64,000 nucleotides of DNA from DASQBT01 sp963782495 (GTDB taxonomy: Bacteria; Pseudomonadota; Gammaproteobacteria; Burkholderiales; Thiobacillaceae): the NCBI GenBank assembly GCA_963782495.1, contig CAWAJU010000008.1, positions 1 through 64,000 on the forward strand. The letters are read 5' to 3'. The position numbers and the translations under genes were made by a program. The notes beneath the pieces are model-generated. The model made no database searches. It saw only the letters and a list, made by a program, of their open reading frames with translations, and was not told the origin of the DNA. Within the stretch, counting starts at the first letter, position 1; every line of letters starts with the position of its first letter. Below, piece by piece: positions 16,511-25,133 of this stretch.

Positions 16511-16705
16511 GTTCGTTTCTCCATATCAAAGTTCAACAAGCGAAGACGCGAACGTCCTCAGAAACGAACATACCCGCGCGAGGACGCGCGCGAAGTGACG
16601 TGTTGCAGCCTTTCCTTGTCAACTATTCCCGGAACGGCTCCTCGATGGGCGCGTTTTGCAGGCAGCGGCTTTTGCAGCAGCCTCATTCGGGTGCAAAATC
16701 AGCAC

Positions 16706-17125
16706 ATGAGCACGCTTGCCGTCGCGGCATTGGTCGCGTCCGTGATCATTTTTCTTCCGGCACTCTGGTGCGCCATCGTTCTCGTCCTGTCATACGTGAG
16801 CGGCTGGCAGAAGCTGAGCAAATCCTACGGCGCGCACGCCCCGCCCCATGGGCAGAAGTACGCCTGGCAAAGCGGCAGGGTGGGGATGGTGTCGTATCGA
16901 AACACCCTTACGGTGCATGCCGCTCCAGAGGGGCTGTTCCTGAGCGTGCCCGCCGTGTTCCGACTGGGGCACAAGAGCTTGTTCATCCCGTGGAGCGCGA
17001 TCAGGAACCAGAAACCCGTCAAGTTTCTGTGGTACAACGCGATCCGCTTTCAGGTGGGCGCACCACCGGTCGCGGATGTCGAACTGCCGGTCGGTGTGTT
17101 TGAGGGGCGCGATCTCACGACCTGA
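16706..17125 (+). CDS. Small membrane-anchored protein with a PH-like domain
   Basis: ATG 16706 gives 139 aa. One N-terminal hydrophobic anchor (VAALVASVIIFLPALWCAIV) is followed by a beta-rich region (LTVHAAPEGLFLSVPAVFR, HKSLFIPWSAI, IRFQVG) of the type seen in GRAM/PH-like bacterial membrane proteins, where the PxxIPWxxI strand is typical. Function unknown. It is transcribed divergently from the small-peptide pair and converges on sdhA. Confidence 0.6.
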   Translation: MSTLAVAALVASVIIFLPALWCAIVLVLSYVSGWQKLSKSYGAHAPPHGQKYAWQSGRVGMVSYRNTLTVHAAPEGLFLSVPAVFRLGHKSLFIPWSAIRNQKPVKFLWYNAIRFQVGAPPVADVELPVGVFEGRDLTT

Positions 17126-17175
17126 GAAGGCGTTGAAATCTTCGGATCAGGGAAGTGTGCAGTGACCAAGCGATC

Positions 17176-18933
17176 TCAATACGACCGTTCCTTGGGCTTG
17201 AAGGCGTCCACCGTCAATGGCTTGAGCCGCACCGGCTTGTAGTCGAGCTGGTCGCCCGCCTGAAGATACAGCGTATGCCTGAGCCAGTGCTCATCGTCGC
17301 GCGCCGGGAAATCCTCACGCGCGTGGGCGCCGCGCGATTCTTCGCGCGCCAGCGCGGAGACGACGGTGGCGCGCGCCACCACCATCAGGTTCTCCAGCTC
17401 CAGCGCTTCGACCCGCGCGGTGTTGAACACCCTGCTTTGGTCGTACAGCACGGCACGGTCGAGCCGCTGCCGTAGTTCATCCAACTTGCCCAGGCCCTGC
17501 TGCAGGACGTCGCGACTGCGGTAGACCCCGCAGTGGCTCTGCATGAGGCGGCGCAGATCATCGACAAGCTGCGCCACCCGCTCGTCGCCGTGTGTGTTCT
17601 CCCAGCGCACCAGCCGTGCCTGGCTTGGGTCGACTGCATCCTTGGACCGTTCGCGTGGATAGGGATTGTCGCGCAGGTATTCGATCATGTGGCGACCCGC
17701 GGCGCGGCCGAACACCACCAGATCGAGCAGCGAATTGCCGCCCAGACGATTGGCGCCGTGCACCGACACGCAGGCGCATTCGCCCACGGCATACAGGCCG
17801 GGCACCGGCTCTTCCGGACCGAAGCGCGCCGGCATCACGACCTGCCCATGCAGGTTGGTGGGAATGCCCCCCATCATGTAATGCGCAGTGGGCGCAACGG
17901 GAATGGGCGCTTGCACCGGGTCGAGCCCGGCAAAGCGGATGGACAGTTCGCGGATGCCGGGCAGGCGTTCGGCGATCAGCTTCTCGCCCAGATGTTCCAG
18001 CTTGAGCAGAACGTGGTCGGCCTGCGGCCCACAGCCGCGGCCCTGATGGATTTCGGTGGCGATGGCGCGGCTCACCACATCGCGCGAGGCCAGGTCTTGC
18101 GCATGCGGGGCGTAGCGTTGCATGAAGCGCTCGCCGTCGCGATTGACAAGATAACCCCCTTCGCCGCGTGCACCTTCGGTGATCAGGCTGCCGATCCCGG
18201 CAAGCCCGGTGGGATGAAACTGCCAGAACTCCATGTCTTCCAGCGGCAGTCCTGCACGCAGCGCCATGCCCAGCCCGTCGCCAGAATTGATTAACGCGTT
18301 TGAGGTGTTCCAGTAGATGCGCCCCGCCCCACCAGTTGCAAGCAGCGTGGCGCGCGCTTCGATCAGGATGGGTTCGCCGGTTTCAATCGACAAGGCCGTG
18401 ATGCCCAGGGCGTAGCCCTCCTCGTCGCGTATCAGGTCGAGGGCAAAGTATTCATCGAAGAACTGGGTGCGGGCTGCGAGGTTGCGTTGATACAGCGTAT
18501 GCAGCAGCGCGTGGCCGGTACGGTCGGCGGCGGCGCAGGTGCGTACCGCCTGCTCGCCGCCAAAATGCTTGGACTGGCCGCCGAAGGCGCGCTGATAGAT
18601 CTTGCCGTTGTCCAGGCGCGAAAACGGCAGGCCCATGTGCTCCAACTCATATACCGCGGTCGCCGCCTCGCGGCACATGAACTCGATGGCGTCCTGGTCG
18701 CCCAGATAATCGGAGCCCTTGACCGTGTCGAACATGTGCCAGTGCCAGTCATCCTCGCTCACATTGCCCAGCGCGGCGGTGATGCCACCTTGCGCGGACA
18801 CCGTATGTGAGCGGGTGGGAAACACCTTGGACACCACCGCCACCTTGTAGTCCGAACGCGCCAATTGCAGCGCGGCACGCAGGCCGGCGCCGCCGCCGCC
18901 AACAATCACTGCGTCAAACTTTCGCTTATCCAT
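17176..18933 (-). CDS. sdhA: Succinate dehydrogenase flavoprotein subunit
   Basis: 585 aa, full length for the family. It oxidises succinate to fumarate in complex II on the cytoplasmic face of the inner membrane. The N-terminal dinucleotide fold is AVIVGGGGAGLRAALQL; SHTVSAQGG surrounds the histidine that carries covalent FAD; GEGGYLVNRDGERFM and HGANRLGGNSLLDLVVFGRA are active-site segments; the ending TVDAFKPKERSY is normal. It is preceded by sdhC and sdhD. The iron-sulfur subunit sdhB, which normally follows directly, is absent: the next gene is convergent and unrelated. Confidence 0.97.
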   Translation of the reverse strand: MDKRKFDAVIVGGGGAGLRAALQLARSDYKVAVVSKVFPTRSHTVSAQGGITAALGNVSEDDWHWHMFDTVKGSDYLGDQDAIEFMCREAATAVYELEHMGLPFSRLDNGKIYQRAFGGQSKHFGGEQAVRTCAAADRTGHALLHTLYQRNLAARTQFFDEYFALDLIRDEEGYALGITALSIETGEPILIEARATLLATGGAGRIYWNTSNALINSGDGLGMALRAGLPLEDMEFWQFHPTGLAGIGSLITEGARGEGGYLVNRDGERFMQRYAPHAQDLASRDVVSRAIATEIHQGRGCGPQADHVLLKLEHLGEKLIAERLPGIRELSIRFAGLDPVQAPIPVAPTAHYMMGGIPTNLHGQVVMPARFGPEEPVPGLYAVGECACVSVHGANRLGGNSLLDLVVFGRAAGRHMIEYLRDNPYPRERSKDAVDPSQARLVRWENTHGDERVAQLVDDLRRLMQSHCGVYRSRDVLQQGLGKLDELRQRLDRAVLYDQSRVFNTARVEALELENLMVVARATVVSALAREESRGAHAREDFPARDDEHWLRHTLYLQAGDQLDYKPVRLKPLTVDAFKPKERSY

Positions 18934-19067
18934 AAATGGAAATCCCAGGTGCTACGTTTGCCGCATTGTCCGATTGTCGGGCGGCGACTCGCGGACGTGC
19001 ACATCCCCGCGCGGCGGGGCCACTGCTTACTGCTCGCGCCGCCACAATCACTGCATCGACAGGGCAC

Positions 19068-19418
19068 CTACGCATACACGCTCCATAAGATCAGGCTAAC
19101 CCATACCACGGACATGACCAGAACAAGTGTCACAAGGACATCGAGGGCCAGGCGTAGCGCCAGTGGTTTGACATAGTCCATCAGCACGTCCCGCAGTCCC
19201 ACCCATGCGTGAAGACACAGGCTCGCGACCAGCAGCCATACCAGCATCTTGATCCACATGGCCTGAAAGGCCTCGTGCCAGGAGACAAACTCAAAAGGTG
19301 CGGCAACCCAATACGCTGCCAACAGCGGGCCGCCCGCAAGCAAAATGACAACCGCCGAGATCCGCTGCGCTAGCCACCATCCGGTTCCACTATGGCTGCC
19401 GGTGACGGATCTCTTCAC
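19068..19418 (-). CDS. sdhD: Succinate dehydrogenase membrane anchor subunit
   Basis: 116 aa with three membrane helices. The haem-b ligand region is SLCLHAWVGLRDVLMDYVKP, typical of SdhD. Together with SdhC it anchors the dehydrogenase and forms the quinone site. It overlaps sdhC by 4 bp. The gap to sdhA is 134 bp, unusually long for this operon, and holds a short GC hairpin (CCCCGC-GCG-GCGGGG at 19005-19019). Confidence 0.9.
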   Translation of the reverse strand: MKRSVTGSHSGTGWWLAQRISAVVILLAGGPLLAAYWVAAPFEFVSWHEAFQAMWIKMLVWLLVASLCLHAWVGLRDVLMDYVKPLALRLALDVLVTLVLVMSVVWVSLILWSVYA

Positions 19419-19789
19419 CCGAACAGTCTCCAGGCAGCCAGCACCGTTACCAGTGCGCTGACGATCATCACCCAGCGTGCCGAGACGCGCGCCTTAGGTT
19501 TGGCCAGGCCCCAGTGCACATCCATGGCCAGATGGCGGACGCCGGCGAGCGCGTGGTACGCAAGCGAGGCAATGACTATCAGGCTGATCAGTTGCCCAAG
19601 AGGATTTTTCAAAATGGCGGCGGCCTCGATAAAGCCAGCAGGCCCGCTCAGAGACAGTTGCAAAACATATATGCCAGCCGGCAAGGCGAGGAAGAGCAGG
19701 ACTCCGGTCACCCGGTGAAGTATCGAGACCCAACCCAGGAGCGGCAAATGCAGGCGAAATAAATTGAGATATACAGGTCTTGTAATCAT
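19415..19789 (-). CDS. sdhC: Succinate dehydrogenase cytochrome b556 subunit
   Basis: 124 aa with three hydrophobic helices. The family motifs SILHRVTG (quinone-site Ser/Arg region) and AYHALAGVRHLAMD (haem-ligand histidine) are both present. First gene of sdhCDA. Its upstream region is only 67 bp long and is shared with a divergent cytochrome c gene, so the two promoters are back to back. Confidence 0.93.
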   Translation of the reverse strand: MITRPVYLNLFRLHLPLLGWVSILHRVTGVLLFLALPAGIYVLQLSLSGPAGFIEAAAILKNPLGQLISLIVIASLAYHALAGVRHLAMDVHWGLAKPKARVSARWVMIVSALVTVLAAWRLFG

Positions 19790-19856
19790 TGTTAAAATAA
19801 GACTTGATGGATTGTGAGTTTAGACCTTAGTCACCACTGTGAACATGGAGTAAAAA

Positions 19857-20177
19857 ATGAAGCATCTACTTCTCCTTTGTGTCCTTGGTTTGGCGCTGAC
19901 ACCGCCCGTACTTTATGCCTCCTCAGATCTGGCCGAAAAGAATGGCTGCATGGAATGTCACCAACTGGACCATAAGACCGTAGGTCCGGCAATTCGGGAC
20001 ATTGCAAAAAAATATGCCGGCCATCCGGACGAGGTCGCCAGATTGTTCGAGAAAGCGCAAGACGGCGGGGGCGGTGGCTGGCACGGCGTGTGGGGCCAGG
20101 TACCCATGCCCCCCAATCCCCAGGTTAGCGATGCAGACCTGCATGCCATTCTGTCCTGGATGTTGAAGCAGAAATAA
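19857..20177 (+). CDS. Monohaem cytochrome c, class I
   Basis: 106 aa with a signal peptide (cut after YASS or nearby). The haem site is CMECH (C31, C34, H35) and the likely axial Met is M84 in QVPMPPNPQ. Compared with its neighbour it has an insertion of glycines, histidine and tryptophan (DGGGGGWHGVWG) just before the Met loop. The ATG follows GGAG by a normal distance. It is divergent from sdhC and probably a periplasmic electron carrier. Confidence 0.9.
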   Translation: MKHLLLLCVLGLALTPPVLYASSDLAEKNGCMECHQLDHKTVGPAIRDIAKKYAGHPDEVARLFEKAQDGGGGGWHGVWGQVPMPPNPQVSDADLHAILSWMLKQK

Positions 20178-20417
20178 GCTTTCCTGCTCTTTCGTCATCC
20201 CGGTTGGCGCCGCGCCAGGAACTTCCACAGGCAACGGCCGCCAAACCCGTGGCAGCAGCAGTCGACGACGCCCAGGCCCAGATAAATAGGCCTGATGGGC
20301 ATAGCAAAAAAATGAGTTGTTAGGAACTCATTCGAGTGCTAGCGTACGTCCGCTGCAGATTTTGCCCGAATTTCCCCCTTGCCAATCGTACTCAACCATA
20401 CACATAAGGAGTGCTTT

Positions 20418-20723
20418 ATGAAATTGTTGTCCCTCGTCACCGCGGCCGCATTAATGGTCGCCGTTCCCGCCTTTGCCAACCAGGAACTGGCGCAGAAGAA
20501 TGGCTGCCTGGCCTGCCATGCGGTTGACAAAAAAATTGTCGGACCCGCCTATAAAGATGTGGCCAAGAAATACGCCAAGGACAAGGGCGCTCCTGCCAGG
20601 CTGTTTGCGAAGGTGAAAAAAGGCGGAAGCGGCGTATGGGGCCCGGTCGCGATGCCGCCTAACCCACAGGTGAAGGACGCGGACTTGAAGAAGATCATCG
20701 CCTGGGTGCTGTCGCAAAAGTAA
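20418..20723 (+). CDS. Monohaem cytochrome c, class I (c-551/c-552 type)
   Basis: Start at ATG 20418 after AAGGAG, giving 101 aa; the longer upstream frame is not needed. Signal peptide MKLLSLVTAAALMVAVPAFA, haem site CLACH (C30, C33, H34) and axial Met M79 in GPVAMPPNP. It closely resembles soluble c-551/c-552 electron carriers of betaproteobacteria. 240 bp separate it from the preceding paralogue, so it probably has its own promoter. An intrinsic terminator follows. Confidence 0.93.
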   Translation: MKLLSLVTAAALMVAVPAFANQELAQKNGCLACHAVDKKIVGPAYKDVAKKYAKDKGAPARLFAKVKKGGSGVWGPVAMPPNPQVKDADLKKIIAWVLSQK

Positions 20724-20743
20724 ATTGAATTTGCGCGTCAAGA

Positions 20744-20769
20744 AGCCGGTCCTGGACCGGCTTTTTTAT
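20744..20769 (+). terminator. Intrinsic terminator after the cytochrome c gene
   Basis: Stem AGCCGGT / ACCGGCT with loop CCTGG, followed by TTTTTTATTT. It overlaps the stop codon of the convergent maeB gene. Confidence 0.88.
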
Positions 20770-21974
20770 TTCCTCGCCGCCTTTGCAACGGCCGGCGGAA
20801 TGCGCTCGATCAGACGCGGATCAAACGGCTTGGGCAGGATGTAATCCCTGCCGAACGCCAGGCTCTTCAGGCCATACGCCTTGAGCACGGATTGCGGAAC
20901 CCGCTCCTTGGCCAGGCCCGCAAGCGCGTGGATAGCCGCAATCAGCATGTCCTGGGTGATGGCCTTGGCGCGGGCATCCAGAGTGCCGCGGAAGATGAAA
21001 GGAAAGCCCAGCACATTGTTCACCTGATTCGGATAGTCCGAACGGCCCGTTGCCATGATCAAGTCCTTGCGCGCCTTGTAGGCCTGGGCCGGACTGATTT
21101 CGGGGTCGGGATTGGCCAGCGCGAAGACCACCGGGCGCTCGGCCATGGACTTGAGCATGGCGGGTGTGACGAGGTTGGGACCGGATACACCGACGAACAC
21201 ATCCGCGTCTAGCATCGCTTCTTCCAGCGTGCGCAGTTTGCTCGCGTGGGCCCAGGCTTTCTTGTACTTGTTGAGGTCGGTGCGGCCCTTGTGCACCACG
21301 CCCTTTGAATCCACCAGCAGAATATTCTTCTTGGTCGCTCCCATGGCCAGCAGCAGCTTCATCGAGGCCAGTCCGGCCGCGCCGGCCCCAAGACAGACGA
21401 TGCGCGCGCTCTCCAGACTTTTTCCTTGCAGCTCCAGTGCATTGAGCAGCCCGGCGCAAATGATGACCGCGGTGCCGTGCTGGTCGTCATGGAACACCGG
21501 GATGTCCAGCTTCTTCTTCAGTGCCGCCTCGATTTCAAAGCAGTGCGGCGCCGCGATGTCTTCAAGGTTGATGCCGCCAAAAGTCGGCGCGATCGCCTTC
21601 ACCACCTTGATGAATTCCTTGGGCGACTTGGCATTCACTTCGATGTCGTACACATCGATGCCGGCAAAACGCTTGAACAAGACGCCCTTGCCTTCCATGA
21701 CCGGCTTGGCCGCCAGCGGCCCCAGGTTGCCCAGCCCCAGAATCGCCGTGCCGTCGGTAATCACCGCCACCAGATTGCCCTTGTTGGTGTATTCATAGGC
21801 CGTCTTCGGATTCTTCGCGATCTCCCGCACTGGCTCGGCCACGCCGGGCGAATAGGCCAGCGAAAGGTCGGCCTGGGTGGCGCAGGGCTTCATGGATTCC
21901 ACCGACAATTTGCCGGGCTTGGGCAGGCGATGGTACTGGAGTGCTTTTTGCTTGAGTGATTGCCGAGTGCTCAT
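20766..21974 (-). CDS. maeB: Malic enzyme, short form
   Basis: 402 aa. It decarboxylates malate to pyruvate with NAD(P) reduction. The N-terminal catalytic domain begins SLAYSPGVAEPVREI and contains TDGTAILGLGNLGPLAAKPV; the nucleotide-binding domain has IVCLGAGAAGLASMKLL. Common proteobacterial MaeB proteins are about 750 aa because of a C-terminal phosphotransacetylase-like domain; that domain is absent here, and the end IPPAVAKAARK looks natural. It is divergent from acnA. Confidence 0.92.
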   Translation of the reverse strand: MSTRQSLKQKALQYHRLPKPGKLSVESMKPCATQADLSLAYSPGVAEPVREIAKNPKTAYEYTNKGNLVAVITDGTAILGLGNLGPLAAKPVMEGKGVLFKRFAGIDVYDIEVNAKSPKEFIKVVKAIAPTFGGINLEDIAAPHCFEIEAALKKKLDIPVFHDDQHGTAVIICAGLLNALELQGKSLESARIVCLGAGAAGLASMKLLLAMGATKKNILLVDSKGVVHKGRTDLNKYKKAWAHASKLRTLEEAMLDADVFVGVSGPNLVTPAMLKSMAERPVVFALANPDPEISPAQAYKARKDLIMATGRSDYPNQVNNVLGFPFIFRGTLDARAKAITQDMLIAAIHALAGLAKERVPQSVLKAYGLKSLAFGRDYILPKPFDPRLIERIPPAVAKAARK

Positions 21975-22063
21975 TTCGATTTGTGTGAGTGCCTGAGGAG
22001 TTGGGAGAGATCGCCCTCCGCGCGTGCGATAGAATAATGCCTTCGGCCTGTTTTTCCTATTTG

Positions 22064-24880
22064 ATGACCATGTCCAGCCCTATCTTTTCCAGCCCCGCAA
22101 CGTTCCAGGTTGGTGCAAACCGCCAGGGAAGATTCTTTTCACTGCCCGCACTTGAGGCGGCCGGAATCGGGAATATTTCGCGTCTGCCCGTTTCCATCCG
22201 CGTCGTGCTGGAATCGGTGCTGAGAAATTGCGATGGGGTAAAGGTCACACAGGAGCATGTCAAACAGCTGGCCAACTGGCAGCCGAACGCTGCGCGCACC
22301 GAAGAGATCCCCTTCACCGTCGCGCGTGTGATTCTGCAGGACTTCACCGGCGTGCCGCTGCTGGCCGATCTCGCCGCCATGCGCTCCGCAGCCGCGCGCG
22401 ACGGCAAGGACCCGAAGAAGATCGAACCCCTGGTGCCGGTGGACATGGTCGTGGACCATTCCATCCAGGTTGATGCCTACGGCAACAAGGATGCCCTCGA
22501 TCTCAACATGAAAATTGAATTCGAACGCAACCGGGAGCGCTACCAGTTCCTCAAGTGGGGCATGCAGGCGTTTGACACCTTCAAGGTCGTGCCGCCTGGG
22601 GTGGGCATCGTGCACCAGGTCAACATGGAATATCTCGCGCGCGGGGTGATGGAAAAAAATGGCGTGGTCTATCCGGATACGCTGGTGGGCACCGATTCCC
22701 ACACCACCATGATCAATGGACTTGGCATCGTGGCCTGGGGCGTGGGCGGCATCGAAGCGGAAGCAGCCATGCTGGGCCAGCCGGTATATTTCCTCACCCC
22801 GGATGTGGTCGGCGTGAACCTCAAGGGCGCAGCCAGGCCGGGCGTGACCGCGACCGACATCGTGCTGACCATCACCGAAATGTTGCGCAAGGCCAAAGTG
22901 GTCGGCAAGTTCGTGGAGTTCTTCGGCGAGGGCGTGGCCGCCATGTCGGTGACCGACCGCGCCACGATAGCAAATATGGCGCCCGAGTATGGCGCGACCA
23001 TGGGCTTCTTCCCGGTGGACGAGGCGACTTGCCAGTATTTCGCCGCCACCGGCCGCAGTGAAATCCAGGTCAGCACATTGCGCGCGTATTACCAGGCGCA
23101 GCAACTGTTCGGCATTCCCAAGACGGGCGACATCGATTATTCGCAAACCATGGAACTGGACCTCTCCACCGTGAAGCCCAGCGTGGCCGGTCCCAAACGC
23201 CCGCAAGATCGCATCGATTTGGGAAACCTGAAATCCGCCTTCACTTCGCTCATGAGCAAACCCATTGCGGAAGGCGGTTACGACAAGGCGGCGGAGATGG
23301 GCATACGCTATGCGCTTCCGGCGCCATCCCATGCAACAATCGATTTGTCGGGTGGCGGCAGCCAGGAGGAAGCCAGTCTCGTCGCAGCGCAGGAGGAGGA
23401 GATGCTCAATGACCATCCTTCTCCCGACCACATGCAGGCCGATCCGACCACCCTGTTTGCCGGACGCAATAACAGCCTGGGACATGGCGACATCGCAATT
23501 GCCGCAATCACCTCCTGCACCAACACCTCCAATCCCGGCGTGATGCTGGCCGCCGGCCTGCTCGCCAGGAAAGCCGCCGCGCTTGGGCTGAAGCCGCCGC
23601 CCAATGTGAAAACGTCGCTCGGCCCCGGCTCGCGCGTGGTCACCGAATACCTCAACAAGGCCGGTCTCATGGACGCGCTGGAACAGGTCGGATTCTCCGT
23701 GGTGGGGTATGGCTGCACCACGTGCATCGGCAACTCCGGGCCGCTCAAGCCCGAGATCGAGGCGGCCATTGCGGAACACGATCTGGTCGTGGCCTCGGTG
23801 CTGTCCGGCAACCGCAACTTCGAGGCGCGTGTGCACCAGGCGGTCAAGGCCAACTTCCTCATGTCGCCCCCGCTGGTAGTGGCTTTTGCGCTGGCCGGCC
23901 GGATCGATATCGACTTCGGCAGTCAAGCAATCGGCACAAGCAAGGACGGGAAACCGGTCTACCTGAAAGATCTATGGCCATCCAATGACGAAATCGCCGC
24001 CGTGATGCATGCTGCCACCGATGCTGCGGCTTACCGGAAGATCTATGCAGATGTCGGCGCCGACAATCCCCTGTGGGATGCGGTTCCCGCGCCGAGCGGC
24101 AGCGTGTACGAGTGGGACGCGAAGTCTACCTACATTCAGGAGCCGCCGTTCTTCATCAATGGCAAGGCGGCCAGCACTGCGATCAAAGGTGCGCGTGCAC
24201 TTGCCATTTTCGGCGACTCCGTCACCACCGACCATATCAGCCCTGCCGGCGGCATCAAGCCGACCTCACCCGCCGGCCTGTATCTGACAGAACACGGTGC
24301 GCAGAAGACTGACTTCAACAGCTACGGCGCACGCCGGGGCAACCACGAAGTCATGATGCGCGGCACCTTCGCCAACGTGCGCATCAAGAACCTGATGATC
24401 CCGGGCTCGGAAGGCGGCATCACGCTGAAGGACGGCGAACAGAAACCGATCTATGACGCCGCCATGCGATACCGGAACGAAGCCACCCCGCTGATGATCT
24501 TCGCCGGTGAAGAATACGGCACCGGATCGAGCCGCGACTGGGCGGCCAAGGGCACGACTCTGCTGGGCGTGAAGGCGGTCGTTGCCAAGAGCTTCGAGCG
24601 CATCCACCGCGCCAACCTGGCGGGCATGGGCGTGCTGCCCTGCCAGTTCAAGGATGGCGTCGACGCCGTTTCGCTCAAGCTCGACGGCTCCGAGACCTTC
24701 GACCTGGAGGGCATCGAGACGGGCATCACCCCGCAGCAGGATGTAACGCTGGTCATTCATCGCGCAAACGGCAGCAGCGAGCGCATCGGGCTCAAGCTGC
24801 GCATTGATACACCGATCGAAGTGGAGTACTACGACAAGGGAGGGATTCTGCCGTTTGTGCTCGAGCAACTTCTCGGTTGA
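22064..24880 (+). CDS. acnA: Aconitate hydratase A
   Basis: Start chosen at ATG 22064 (an ATG at 22070 is equally possible; the frame is open further upstream). About 938 aa. It interconverts citrate and isocitrate with a [4Fe-4S] cluster. Cluster cysteines are visible in ITSCTNTSNP (near residue 485) and YGCTTCIGNSG (near 551-554). The swivel domain carries GEEYGTGSSRDWAAKG. A stretch between about 425 and 475 is longer than in short AcnA forms (GGGSQEEASLVAAQEEEMLN). A TfoX-like remnant begins directly downstream. Confidence 0.95.
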   Translation: MTMSSPIFSSPATFQVGANRQGRFFSLPALEAAGIGNISRLPVSIRVVLESVLRNCDGVKVTQEHVKQLANWQPNAARTEEIPFTVARVILQDFTGVPLLADLAAMRSAAARDGKDPKKIEPLVPVDMVVDHSIQVDAYGNKDALDLNMKIEFERNRERYQFLKWGMQAFDTFKVVPPGVGIVHQVNMEYLARGVMEKNGVVYPDTLVGTDSHTTMINGLGIVAWGVGGIEAEAAMLGQPVYFLTPDVVGVNLKGAARPGVTATDIVLTITEMLRKAKVVGKFVEFFGEGVAAMSVTDRATIANMAPEYGATMGFFPVDEATCQYFAATGRSEIQVSTLRAYYQAQQLFGIPKTGDIDYSQTMELDLSTVKPSVAGPKRPQDRIDLGNLKSAFTSLMSKPIAEGGYDKAAEMGIRYALPAPSHATIDLSGGGSQEEASLVAAQEEEMLNDHPSPDHMQADPTTLFAGRNNSLGHGDIAIAAITSCTNTSNPGVMLAAGLLARKAAALGLKPPPNVKTSLGPGSRVVTEYLNKAGLMDALEQVGFSVVGYGCTTCIGNSGPLKPEIEAAIAEHDLVVASVLSGNRNFEARVHQAVKANFLMSPPLVVAFALAGRIDIDFGSQAIGTSKDGKPVYLKDLWPSNDEIAAVMHAATDAAAYRKIYADVGADNPLWDAVPAPSGSVYEWDAKSTYIQEPPFFINGKAASTAIKGARALAIFGDSVTTDHISPAGGIKPTSPAGLYLTEHGAQKTDFNSYGARRGNHEVMMRGTFANVRIKNLMIPGSEGGITLKDGEQKPIYDAAMRYRNEATPLMIFAGEEYGTGSSRDWAAKGTTLLGVKAVVAKSFERIHRANLAGMGVLPCQFKDGVDAVSLKLDGSETFDLEGIETGITPQQDVTLVIHRANGSSERIGLKLRIDTPIEVEYYDKGGILPFVLEQLLG

Positions 24881-24900
24881 CAAGCGCAGGCAAGTCGGCC

Positions 24901-25101
24901 GTGGCCTACGACGAGGGTATCGCCGAACGTTTGCGAGAGGTGCTTGCATCGCACATGGACGTAGCCGAAAAGAAAACATTCGGCGGCATGCCACTCAGGG
25001 GGCATGTCTATGTCGATCCGGAAGGATTTGAGTCGGACGACGATTTGGCCGAGTGGCTGAGGCTCTGCCTGGATTTCGTGACCACGCTGCCTGCCAAGTA
25101 G
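24901..25101 (+). CDS. TfoX N-terminal-domain protein with an internal deletion
   Basis: From GTG 24901 the product starts MAYDEGIAERLREVLASHMD (66 aa); a TTG at 24877 overlapping the acnA stop is an alternative. The TfoX_N family normally has about 110 residues. Here EKKTFGG is followed at once by MPLRGHVYVDPEGFESDDDL, the part that in the family comes after roughly 45-50 further residues. The central beta-sheet is therefore missing in one in-frame step, while both ends are preserved. It is probably non-functional or neofunctional. It is adjacent to metG, 32 bp away. Confidence 0.7.
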   Translation: MAYDEGIAERLREVLASHMDVAEKKTFGGMPLRGHVYVDPEGFESDDDLAEWLRLCLDFVTTLPAK

Positions 25102-25133
25102 AATAGCGCCTTTCCAAGGACAAATTGCTTCCC

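Noticed and set aside
20178..20417. A further gene between the two cytochromes c
   Set aside because: No frame with a start, ribosome site or protein-like sequence was found; the gap probably holds the second gene's promoter.
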